DNA from: Maritalea sp051251695 | Lineage (GTDB): Bacteria > Pseudomonadota > Alphaproteobacteria > Rhizobiales > Devosiaceae | Direction of reading: 5' to 3' | Assembly (NCBI RefSeq): GCF_051251695.1 | Contig: NZ_JBPOEU010000010.1 | Coordinates: 81,999-145,998, forward strand | Length of the DNA: 64,000 nt | Shown: piece by piece, positions 35,292-43,514 of the stretch | Position numbering within the stretch: position 1 is the stretch's first letter | Layout: each line of letters begins with the position of its first letter | Notes under the pieces: model-generated | The model's input: only the letters and a program-made list of their open reading frames with translations | The model's database searches: none | Told to the model about the DNA's origin: nothing | Position numbers and translations under genes: made by a program

Positions 35292-37151
35292 TTATGCGCT
35301 CAGTTCTTCCTGGGTTGCCGGATTGATAAATCCGCCAGATTGTCGCTTCCAAAGCTGAGCGTAGACGCCATCCTTTTGCAGTAACTCGTCATGAGAACCG
35401 TCTTCGATGATTTTGCCGCCATCCATAACAATCAACCGGTCCATTTCGGCAATTGTTGAAAGACGGTGCGCAATGGCAATCACGGTTTTGTTCTGCATCA
35501 AATGTTGCAACTGCTCTTGGATCGCCGCTTCAACTTCACTGTCGAGCGCCGAGGTCGCTTCATCCAAAATCAAAATCGGTGCGTCTTTTAGCAACACCCG
35601 TGCGATGGCAACCCGCTGGCGCTGACCGCCGGACAGTTTCACGCCGCGTTCGCCCACATGGGCGTCGTAGCCTTGACGTCCCTTAGGGTCGGTTAGCTCC
35701 AAAATGAAGTCATGCGCTTCGGCTTGTTTGGCCGCTGCAATCATCATTTCTTCTGTTGCGTCTGGGCGACCATAAAGCAAGTTTTCGCGCACCGAACGAT
35801 GAAGTAAAGACGTGTCTTGCGTCACCATTGCGAGGTTTTCACGCAAACTATCTTGGGTGACAGAAGCGATATCATTACCATCGATCGTGATGGCGCCTTT
35901 TTCGACATCGTAAAACCGCAGCAAGATATTGACCAAGGTCGACTTGCCCGCACCTGAACGCCCCACAAGGCCGATTTTTTGCCCGGCAGGAATGTCCAAC
36001 TTAAGATTTTCGATAATGCCTTTATCGCTGCCATAGTTAAAAGTGACGTCCTGAAAGGCAATTTTGCCTTTCACTTCAGGAATTGGCTGCGCACCAGGCT
36101 TATCACCCACCAAACGCGGCAAGGAGATTGAGTTGATACCGTCTTGCACCGTGCCGATATTTTCGAACAATGCAGACATTTCCCACATCACCCAATAGGA
36201 CATGCCCCAGATGCGCAAGATGATCCCCAAAGCGACAGCCACGGGGCCAGGTTGCACTAAACCTTCCAGCCAAAGCGAAATGCCGATCCAAGCGACCGTG
36301 AACAAAAGCACCGAATTCATACATACGATAATGATGTCCAGCGACGCGCCTAGCCGCATTTGGCGATGCACGGTTTTAAGGAACCCGTCCATGCTTTCTT
36401 TGGCGTAAGCTTCTTCGCGGTTTGAATGCGAGAACAGCTTTACCGTGGCGATATTGGTGTAGCTATCGACAATACGTCCGGTCATCAAAGAGCGTGCATC
36501 TGCTTGATCTGCGGAAATCTTGCGCATGCGCGGCACAAAATAACGCATCAACGCGATATAGCCGACCAGCCAAATGACAAATGGCACCATCAAGCGCCAG
36601 TCCGACGCCAAAGTGACGACGAGAATACCCAAGAAATAGGTGACGACATAAACCAAAATGTCGAGAATTTTCATCACTGTTTCGCGCACAGCCAAGGCGG
36701 TCTGCATCAGCTTAGTGGCGATGCGGCCCGCGAACTCGTCTTGGAAATAGGTCATGGATTGACGGATCAAATATCCATGAACATCCCAGCGAATGCGCAT
36801 TGGAAAATTGCCCAACAATGTCTGGTGCATAACCAACGATCCGAAGATGGAAATCAACGGCTTCGCCACGAGAATAACAATGCCCATGAACATCAGGCTT
36901 GGCCATTCCTGTGCAATAAATGTTTTCGGGTCACTTTCGGAAAGCCAGTTTACGACGTTCCCCAAAAACCCGAACAACATAACCTCGGTTAGAGCGATCA
37001 ACGCCGAAACCACGGCCAACATGATCAGCCAGACTTCCATGCCCTTGGTGTAATGCCGACAAAACGCATAAAGCGTTTTAGGTGGACGCGTTGGCTCATT
37101 TTTCGGATATGGGTCTATCCGGCTTTCAAACCAGTCAAAAATTCTTCCCAT
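35292..37151 (-). CDS. ABC exporter, fused membrane-ATPase (MsbA-like), copy A
   Basis: About 619 residues: six-helix exporter membrane domain (1-330), then ATPase with Walker A GLVGRSGAGKSTLVNILLRF, Q-loop AMVTQDTSLLHRSV, signature GVKLSGGQRQRVAIARVLLK, Walker B ILILDEATSALDSEVEA and H-loop AIAHRLSTIAEMD. Both catalytic residues are intact. It lies 76 bases downstream of a close paralogue. The pair may form a heterodimeric exporter or two homodimers. I chose the ATG at 37151, nine bases after AAGAG, over one at 37160. It is convergent with panC. Confidence 0.9.
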   Translation of the reverse strand: MGRIFDWFESRIDPYPKNEPTRPPKTLYAFCRHYTKGMEVWLIMLAVVSALIALTEVMLFGFLGNVVNWLSESDPKTFIAQEWPSLMFMGIVILVAKPLISIFGSLVMHQTLLGNFPMRIRWDVHGYLIRQSMTYFQDEFAGRIATKLMQTALAVRETVMKILDILVYVVTYFLGILVVTLASDWRLMVPFVIWLVGYIALMRYFVPRMRKISADQADARSLMTGRIVDSYTNIATVKLFSHSNREEAYAKESMDGFLKTVHRQMRLGASLDIIIVCMNSVLLFTVAWIGISLWLEGLVQPGPVAVALGIILRIWGMSYWVMWEMSALFENIGTVQDGINSISLPRLVGDKPGAQPIPEVKGKIAFQDVTFNYGSDKGIIENLKLDIPAGQKIGLVGRSGAGKSTLVNILLRFYDVEKGAITIDGNDIASVTQDSLRENLAMVTQDTSLLHRSVRENLLYGRPDATEEMMIAAAKQAEAHDFILELTDPKGRQGYDAHVGERGVKLSGGQRQRVAIARVLLKDAPILILDEATSALDSEVEAAIQEQLQHLMQNKTVIAIAHRLSTIAEMDRLIVMDGGKIIEDGSHDELLQKDGVYAQLWKRQSGGFINPATQEELSA

Positions 37152-37227
37152 TGCGATCATCTCTTATTTAATAAGTTTTTTCTTTTTTTAATTGATTTTT
37201 AGACGAAAGGCAACTGCCTTCAAATTG

Positions 37228-39072
37228 TTATTCCGCAGCGGCAAATCCACCGGACTGACGTTTCCACAATTGGGCATAATGCCCACCCAACTTTAATAAC
37301 TCTTCATGGGTTCCATCTTCCACCACTTGGCCATCATCCATAACCAAAAGCCGATCCATCGCTGCGATTGTGGAAAGTCTATGTGCAATTGCGATGACGG
37401 TTTTATCCGCCATCAATTCTTGCAATTGCTCCTGAATAGCCGCTTCAACTTCACTATCCAGCGCCGAAGTTGCTTCATCAAGCACCAGAATGGGCGCATC
37501 TTTAAGTAAAACACGCGCAATCGCAATACGTTGGCGTTGGCCACCTGAAAGCTTCACGCCGCGCTCGCCAACCTTGGCATCATATCCCTTGTTGCCATCT
37601 TCATCTTGCAAATCAAGAATAACATCATGGATTTTGGCCCGCTTTGCAGCCTGAACCATTTGCTCTTGGGTTGCATCAGGATAGCCATATTTAATATTGT
37701 CACCAACTGAACGATGCAGCAAAGACGTGTCTTGGGAAACAAAGCCAATCGCTTGGCGCAGACTGTCCTGCCCGACCCGAGATATGTTTTGCCCATCAAT
37801 CGTAATCACACCTTTTTCAGCATCAAACAAACGAAGCAGCAAATTGACAATCGTCGACTTGCCCGCACCAGAACGGCCGATCAAACCGACTTTTTCACCC
37901 GGTTTGATATTGAGGCTAAGCTCATCGATAACGCGCTTGTCCGCGCCACCGTCGTAATTGAACTTCACCTTTTCAAACGCGATCGATGCGTTTTGAATTT
38001 GTAAGTCCGGTGCGTTTTTATCGTCAGTCATGGTCAGTGGTTTGGCGATGGTTTCCATGCCATCACGCACTGTGCCCATGTCCCGGAAAATGCCCGACGC
38101 GACTTCCAAAATCCAACCTGAAATATTGAGCAATTGCCAAACGAACGGCACGATCATAGCGAATTGGCCGGTGGTGATGATCCCATTGTTCCAATAGACC
38201 AGCGCCAAATAACCCGTTGTGATCATCAAAATCGTATTGATGATGAAAAGGCTTGCCCACATACGGGTAAAAATACGCATGAGGTTGCGGAACTGCTTGA
38301 TGTTTTCCTCAACCGACCCAGCCACATATTTGTCTTCAATATTGCCAGTAGCAAACGTCTTAAGCGTTTGGATGTTGGTGTAACAATCCACCATCCGTCC
38401 GGTCACGACCGAGCGTGCGTTCGAATTGATTTTGGACTGTTTCGCGATGGCGGGCAGACAGAAATACATCAGGGCCAGATAGGCCGTGGCCCAGCCCAAC
38501 AAGGGAAATAAAAACACGATATCCTGATTGGCCAATACACTGGTGGCCACGATGAAGAACACCACCATGTACCAAACCGCATCGATGACCTCCATCGCGC
38601 TGCTTTCCAGCGCAGGACCCGTTTCAAATACTTTTGACGCGATACGGCCCGCGAAGTCTTTTTGGAAAAATGTCCAGCTTTGACGCACCACATGCCAATG
38701 GGATTGCCAACGCACCCGGCCCACGAGAGATGGCACGATGGTGTGATATTGGACAAGAACATCTAGGATAAAAATTGATGGTCGCAGCGCAAGCGTTATG
38801 CCCATCGCCAAGAGCAGCGTGCCTTGGTCCTTAAACAATGTTCCTGGCTCTGTGCCAGACACGAGATCAACTATAGTGCCCAGGAAAACTGGGATCATAC
38901 TATCTATAGCGGCGCCGATTGCCACAATGACAATTTTGAACATGATGGGCGTTCTAAATTGGTTCAAAAAGTACAAATAGAACTTCACCAAGTCCATCGG
39001 TGGATGCGGATTTGGTTCAATATGAGTCGGCGAATAGTGCTTCTCGAACCAAGCAAAAATTGAATTTAACAT
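37228..39072 (-). CDS. ABC exporter, fused membrane-ATPase (MsbA-like), copy B
   Basis: About 614 residues, same architecture as copy A. Walker A is GLIGRSGAGKSTIVNLLLRL, signature GVKLSGGQRQRIAIARVLLK, Walker B ILVLDEATSALDSEVEA and the H-loop is AIAHRLSTIAAMDRL. Its N-terminus (MLNSIFAWFEKHY) aligns with copy A (MGRIFDWFESR), which supports the ATG at 39072 rather than one 60 bases upstream. It is transcribed first. The substrate is unknown; lipid, peptide or drug export are all possible for this group. Confidence 0.9.
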   Translation of the reverse strand: MLNSIFAWFEKHYSPTHIEPNPHPPMDLVKFYLYFLNQFRTPIMFKIVIVAIGAAIDSMIPVFLGTIVDLVSGTEPGTLFKDQGTLLLAMGITLALRPSIFILDVLVQYHTIVPSLVGRVRWQSHWHVVRQSWTFFQKDFAGRIASKVFETGPALESSAMEVIDAVWYMVVFFIVATSVLANQDIVFLFPLLGWATAYLALMYFCLPAIAKQSKINSNARSVVTGRMVDCYTNIQTLKTFATGNIEDKYVAGSVEENIKQFRNLMRIFTRMWASLFIINTILMITTGYLALVYWNNGIITTGQFAMIVPFVWQLLNISGWILEVASGIFRDMGTVRDGMETIAKPLTMTDDKNAPDLQIQNASIAFEKVKFNYDGGADKRVIDELSLNIKPGEKVGLIGRSGAGKSTIVNLLLRLFDAEKGVITIDGQNISRVGQDSLRQAIGFVSQDTSLLHRSVGDNIKYGYPDATQEQMVQAAKRAKIHDVILDLQDEDGNKGYDAKVGERGVKLSGGQRQRIAIARVLLKDAPILVLDEATSALDSEVEAAIQEQLQELMADKTVIAIAHRLSTIAAMDRLLVMDDGQVVEDGTHEELLKLGGHYAQLWKRQSGGFAAAE

Positions 39073-39235
39073 GTCTGATACACTAAAAAGGTTGGCAAGC
39101 TGGCCCGAAACGACCAGCTTTTTAGAATACATGGTGTGGACGCATATTGCTGTAGCAGACCAGCCACAGTAGCGTTACTAAAAAAAACTTAAGTGATTCG
39201 TGCAACCGAATTCTAAACTGGGATGAGAGCAAGCA

Positions 39236-41872
39236 ATGAGTGACGACCACGCCACCACCTACCTAAGTGATTATAAACAAAGCGATTATGTTCTGGAAAC
39301 GACCGAACTAGATGTCGTGTTTGCCCCTGACGAAATGGACGTTAAGGCGAAGCTGACATTTTCGCTTCGGGAAGGCACGGCGCCGGGCCAGACCCTAAAA
39401 CTGGATGGGGAGCGCATGGAATTGGTGTCCATCTCGGTTGATGGTCACCCGCTGGAAGAAAGCGAATATATTGTCACGGACAAGTCGCTTGAAGTTTCCA
39501 GCCCGCCGGAAAAATTCGTTCTTGAGACCGTTGTGCGGCTGAAACCAGAAGCCAACAAGTCGCTTGAAGGTCTTTATCGGTCCAGCGGTGTCTGGTGTAC
39601 CCAATGCGAGGCGGAAGGGTTCCGCCGGATCACCTATTTCTATGATCGCCCTGATGTGATGTCCGTATTTACGGTGCGGATGGAAGCCGACAAATCCGAC
39701 GCGCCGGTTCTCCTGTCAAATGGTAACCCGGTTGAAAGTGGTGACTTGGACGGCAACAGACATTTTGCCGTGTGGCACGACCCGCACCCCAAACCATCCT
39801 ACCTGTTTGCGATGGTTGCTGGTGATTTGGCCCACATCTCGGATGAGTTCACAACGAGTTCTGGCAAGCATGTTGATCTGGCGATTTATGTTGAGCACGG
39901 CAAAGAAGGCCAATGCGCATGGGCCATGGACAGCCTGATCAGGTCGATGAAGTGGGATGAAGAGCGCTTTGGTTGCGAATATGATCTCGATGTCTTCAAC
40001 ATTGTCGCCGTATCAGATTTCAATCTTGGTGCGATGGAAAACAAGGGCCTCAACATCTTTAACGACAAGTACATCTTGTCGGACCCGCAAACGGCTACGG
40101 ACCAAGATTACGAGAATATCGAAGCGATTATCGCGCACGAATATTTCCACAATTGGACCGGCAATCGCATCACTTGTCGCGACTGGTTTCAGCTGTGCCT
40201 AAAAGAGGGCCTGACGGTTTTCCGGGATCAGGAATTCACCAGTGACGAACGTTCGCGCGCTGTGAAACGGATTGAAGATACACGCGATCTGCGGGCGCAT
40301 CAATTCGCTGAGGATTCTGGGCCATTGTCGCACCCGCCTCGCCCCAATCAGTTTAAAGAGATCAACAACTTTTACACCGCAACAGTGTACGAAAAAGGCG
40401 CGGAAGTTGTGCGCATGATCTTGACCTATTTGGGCAAAGACACGTTCCGCAAGGGCATGGACATTTACCTAGAGCGCCATGATGGCGATGCTGCTGTCAT
40501 CGAAGATTTTGTGAAATGCTTTGAAGATGCCAGTGGCAAAGACCTATCCCATTTGCAAAAATGGTACACGGTTGCAGGTCGCCCTGAGATCAATGTCAGC
40601 CATTCCTATGACGCTGAAAATAAGCGGTTGAGCGTGACTTTAGCGCAGACCAACAAAGCAACGCCTAATGACGCTGAAAAAGAGCCTAAATTCATTCCAA
40701 TTCGCTTTGGTCTTGTTTCCAACAATGGTGTTGATCTTAACTGGAACAGCGTGTCTGGGGCTCAGGTTGAAGGCGACTTGATGATTATGGACCAGGCCGA
40801 GCACCATGTGGTTTTTGAAGGCGTTTCAAGCAAACCAACCCTATCGCTTTTCCGCGAGTTTTCATCTCCAGTGAGTGTAAAATCAGACCTCACCATGGAA
40901 GACAAACTCAATCTAGCCCGTTTAGATAATGATCCGTTCAACCGCTGGGACAGTTTGCAAAATGTTGCCCTTGATATTTTGGTGCCTGCTGCAAAAGTGG
41001 GAGGTGAAGATCCTTCACCTCAAGATCTAGGCAAATTGGCAGATGCGTTCCGTGCGATCCTGATTGACGACGACGTTGACAATGCCTTCAAGGCGCTCGC
41101 ATTGGCTCTGCCCTCTCAAATTGTGTTGGCAGAACATGTAGGCACCGACATCGACCCCGAACGCGTTTATGACGTGCGTCGGATGTCGCTTTCTGCCATC
41201 GCATCGATGATCGAGCCTGAATTGGCAGCGGCGTATAAGTCGCTCGTTGATGATGCCGATTATTCGCCAGACGCGGCATCTGCCGGAAAACGCGCATTGA
41301 AGAACCAATGCCTTGGTTTGCTGTTGGCGGCGGATGATGAAAAAGGCAGTCAGGTTGCTGTTGCCCAATATCATGAGGCAGCCAACATGAGCGACAGGAG
41401 CGCCGCCCTTGGTGCGCTGGCAAGTGCTGGGCACCCTGCAGCCAAAGAAGTGCTGGCTCATTTCCGAGAAAACTATTGCGACAATATTTTGGTTTTCGAC
41501 AAGTGGCTTAGCCTAAATGCGATTATGCCTGATAGTGCCGCGCTTGATCGGGTAAAGTCATTGATGGACGATCCGCAGTTTAACATTGAAAATCCAAACC
41601 GGGTCCGTTCACTTGTGGGGGCGTTTGCGTCCAACCAAGTGCAGTTTGGCCGAAGAGATGGTGCGAGCTTTGAGTTCATCACTGGTTTGGTCGCTGACAT
41701 TGATACGCGGACGCCACAATTGGCCGCACGTCTTTTGACGATGTTCCGGTCGTTCAAAAAATACGAATCAACGCGTCGGGAAGCGGCACGATCTGCGCTT
41801 GAAAACCTCAAGAATGACTCCAAACTGTCGCCAGATTGCACTGACATTTTGGAGCGCACGTTGAACGGGTAA
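39236..41872 (+). CDS. pepN: aminopeptidase N (M1 family)
   Basis: An 878-residue zinc aminopeptidase of the gamma/alpha-proteobacterial PepN type. LGAMENKGLNIFN is the exopeptidase GAMEN motif, and the zinc site is AIIAHEYFHNWTGNRITCRD with the distant Glu in LCLKEGLTVFRDQEF. The catalytic tyrosine is in YTATVYEKGAEVV. C-terminal domains (DUF3458 and HEAT-like) complete the usual length. It trims N-terminal residues from peptides in the cytoplasm. A strong terminator follows. Confidence 0.96.
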   Translation: MSDDHATTYLSDYKQSDYVLETTELDVVFAPDEMDVKAKLTFSLREGTAPGQTLKLDGERMELVSISVDGHPLEESEYIVTDKSLEVSSPPEKFVLETVVRLKPEANKSLEGLYRSSGVWCTQCEAEGFRRITYFYDRPDVMSVFTVRMEADKSDAPVLLSNGNPVESGDLDGNRHFAVWHDPHPKPSYLFAMVAGDLAHISDEFTTSSGKHVDLAIYVEHGKEGQCAWAMDSLIRSMKWDEERFGCEYDLDVFNIVAVSDFNLGAMENKGLNIFNDKYILSDPQTATDQDYENIEAIIAHEYFHNWTGNRITCRDWFQLCLKEGLTVFRDQEFTSDERSRAVKRIEDTRDLRAHQFAEDSGPLSHPPRPNQFKEINNFYTATVYEKGAEVVRMILTYLGKDTFRKGMDIYLERHDGDAAVIEDFVKCFEDASGKDLSHLQKWYTVAGRPEINVSHSYDAENKRLSVTLAQTNKATPNDAEKEPKFIPIRFGLVSNNGVDLNWNSVSGAQVEGDLMIMDQAEHHVVFEGVSSKPTLSLFREFSSPVSVKSDLTMEDKLNLARLDNDPFNRWDSLQNVALDILVPAAKVGGEDPSPQDLGKLADAFRAILIDDDVDNAFKALALALPSQIVLAEHVGTDIDPERVYDVRRMSLSAIASMIEPELAAAYKSLVDDADYSPDAASAGKRALKNQCLGLLLAADDEKGSQVAVAQYHEAANMSDRSAALGALASAGHPAAKEVLAHFRENYCDNILVFDKWLSLNAIMPDSAALDRVKSLMDDPQFNIENPNRVRSLVGAFASNQVQFGRRDGASFEFITGLVADIDTRTPQLAARLLTMFRSFKKYESTRREAARSALENLKNDSKLSPDCTDILERTLNG

Positions 41873-41939
41873 TTTTTTTCAATGCATAAGTGATTCAAAA
41901 GACTCAACGAATTTTTTATGGTTAAAAATCTATGAATTA

Positions 41940-41964
41940 GGGGCTCGACAACGAGCCCCTTTTT
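41940..41964 (+). terminator. rho-independent terminator of pepN
   Basis: The stem is GGGGCTCG, loop ACAA, CGAGCCCC, followed by TTTTT. It lies about 68 bases after the pepN stop. Confidence 0.93.
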
Positions 41965-42036
41965 GATTCAAGCTATCACTCAACGAAGATCAAATTACTT
42001 CGTAAGGGCATATCAGGTTTTATTGGAGGGTGAATG

Positions 42037-43506
42037 ATGACGACGGAGCAATCCGGCGGCACCGATAAAGGATTCCGTTCAACGCACAATGTGCAGGACG
42101 AAGGTTCCTTCAGCCAGCCAAGAACACTCACCCTCAGCCCATGGCAACAGCTTTTTAGCAACGACGAAAATGCGCTGTTGGAAAACGCTAAACTTCTGAT
42201 TTTACTTTGTGTTCTAACGATCGTGATTTTTGCGACCCAGGACTTATCGCTTGCCGTTCGCGCACCAATGTTGATTGGTGTGATCATTGTTACATTTTCA
42301 TTGTTTCGGCTGGTCAATTTCACACAGGCCGTGCCGCAGCCGACAACAGAAGAACCCGTCAACCGGCTTGTTCAAACACTTGAGCATCTGCCCCATGGCC
42401 TTGCGCATTGGGACCAAAACGCGCAGCTGATTTGGTGCAACGCAGCGTATCGCGATTTTATGGGTTTAAGCGCGGAAATGTGCGAACAAGGCACGCGCTA
42501 TAGTGACATTATGAGCGTGGCAAGCAGGCCAGTTTCTTTTGATGCTCGGTTGGACGACGAACACCACAGGCTCGTTGTCGCCACCTGCGACAATCAAAAG
42601 ATTATTCAAATTGAAGACATTGCAGATCAAGAACAAAACTTCCTGACGATTATCACTGACAATACCGAACAGCACCAAATATCAAAAGCCAAGAAAAGCC
42701 TTGAAGGCCAATATCGCGAACTTGCAAAACAATATCACGCCGAGAAAATCGCAGCCGAAGCCGCAAGCCATTCGAAAACAAGCTTTCTCGCGCACCTCAG
42801 CCATGACATGCGCACACCGCTTAATCACATTATCGGATTTGCAGACCTTGTGCAGCACGAGCCCTTTGGGCCTTTGGGTGACCAGCGCTATACCAACTAT
42901 GTTGCAGACATTAAGCGATCAGGTGAAGAGCTCCGTGATAGTTTCGCCTCTGTTCTTGATTTGGCGCAGCTTGAGGGCGGAGAGGTCGTTCAGCAAAATG
43001 TTGATATCGATATGTACAAATTCGTCCAAGACACTTTGCGCCGTCATGCGGCCCGCGCCAAACGCGCAGGATTGACGCTAGACGTTGTTAGCTTGTGCGA
43101 CGGCCATGTTGATGCAGACCCTGCTCTGTTGCGCCGTATGGTGGACAATCTGATGGATAATGCGATCCGCTTTACCCAAGATGGCGGGAACGTGTTTTTC
43201 AACTGCTGGAGCGGTATTGATGGGGTTGTGCTGGAAATAACCGATAGCGGCATTGGCATTCCAAAAGAACGGGTAGATTTGCTATCTCAACCGTTCGTTT
43301 TGGGGGAAGCAGCATTCGCCAAAGAACACAAGGGATTGGGCCTTGGCATCGCCACATCCCGCGCCATCGCTGAACTTTGCGGCGGCTCTTTATTGATCGA
43401 TAGTAACCCAGGTATCGGTACGACGGTTGCTATTACGTTGCCCACTTTTATCGAAGAAGGCACCAAACAAATTGCTGCAAGCGAAACATTAGAAAAAGTC
43501 GCTTAG
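42037..43506 (+). CDS. orphan PAS-containing sensor histidine kinase
   Basis: A 489-residue kinase. Two membrane helices lie near residues 45-95 (LLILLCVLTIVIFATQ; APMLIGVIIVTFSLF). A PAS domain follows (EHLPHGLAHWDQNAQLIWCN), then HisKA with the phosphorylated His in AHLSHDMRTPLNHIIGF and a HATPase domain (N-box MVDNLMDNAIRFT, G-boxes ITDSGIGIP and GLGLGIATSRAI). The PAS and HisKA sequences resemble the PleC/DivJ-like kinases of alphaproteobacteria. No response regulator adjoins it. The second ATG was chosen, six bases after GGAGGG. Confidence 0.87.
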   Translation: MTTEQSGGTDKGFRSTHNVQDEGSFSQPRTLTLSPWQQLFSNDENALLENAKLLILLCVLTIVIFATQDLSLAVRAPMLIGVIIVTFSLFRLVNFTQAVPQPTTEEPVNRLVQTLEHLPHGLAHWDQNAQLIWCNAAYRDFMGLSAEMCEQGTRYSDIMSVASRPVSFDARLDDEHHRLVVATCDNQKIIQIEDIADQEQNFLTIITDNTEQHQISKAKKSLEGQYRELAKQYHAEKIAAEAASHSKTSFLAHLSHDMRTPLNHIIGFADLVQHEPFGPLGDQRYTNYVADIKRSGEELRDSFASVLDLAQLEGGEVVQQNVDIDMYKFVQDTLRRHAARAKRAGLTLDVVSLCDGHVDADPALLRRMVDNLMDNAIRFTQDGGNVFFNCWSGIDGVVLEITDSGIGIPKERVDLLSQPFVLGEAAFAKEHKGLGLGIATSRAIAELCGGSLLIDSNPGIGTTVAITLPTFIEEGTKQIAASETLEKVA

Positions 43507-43514
43507 CGATTCTA

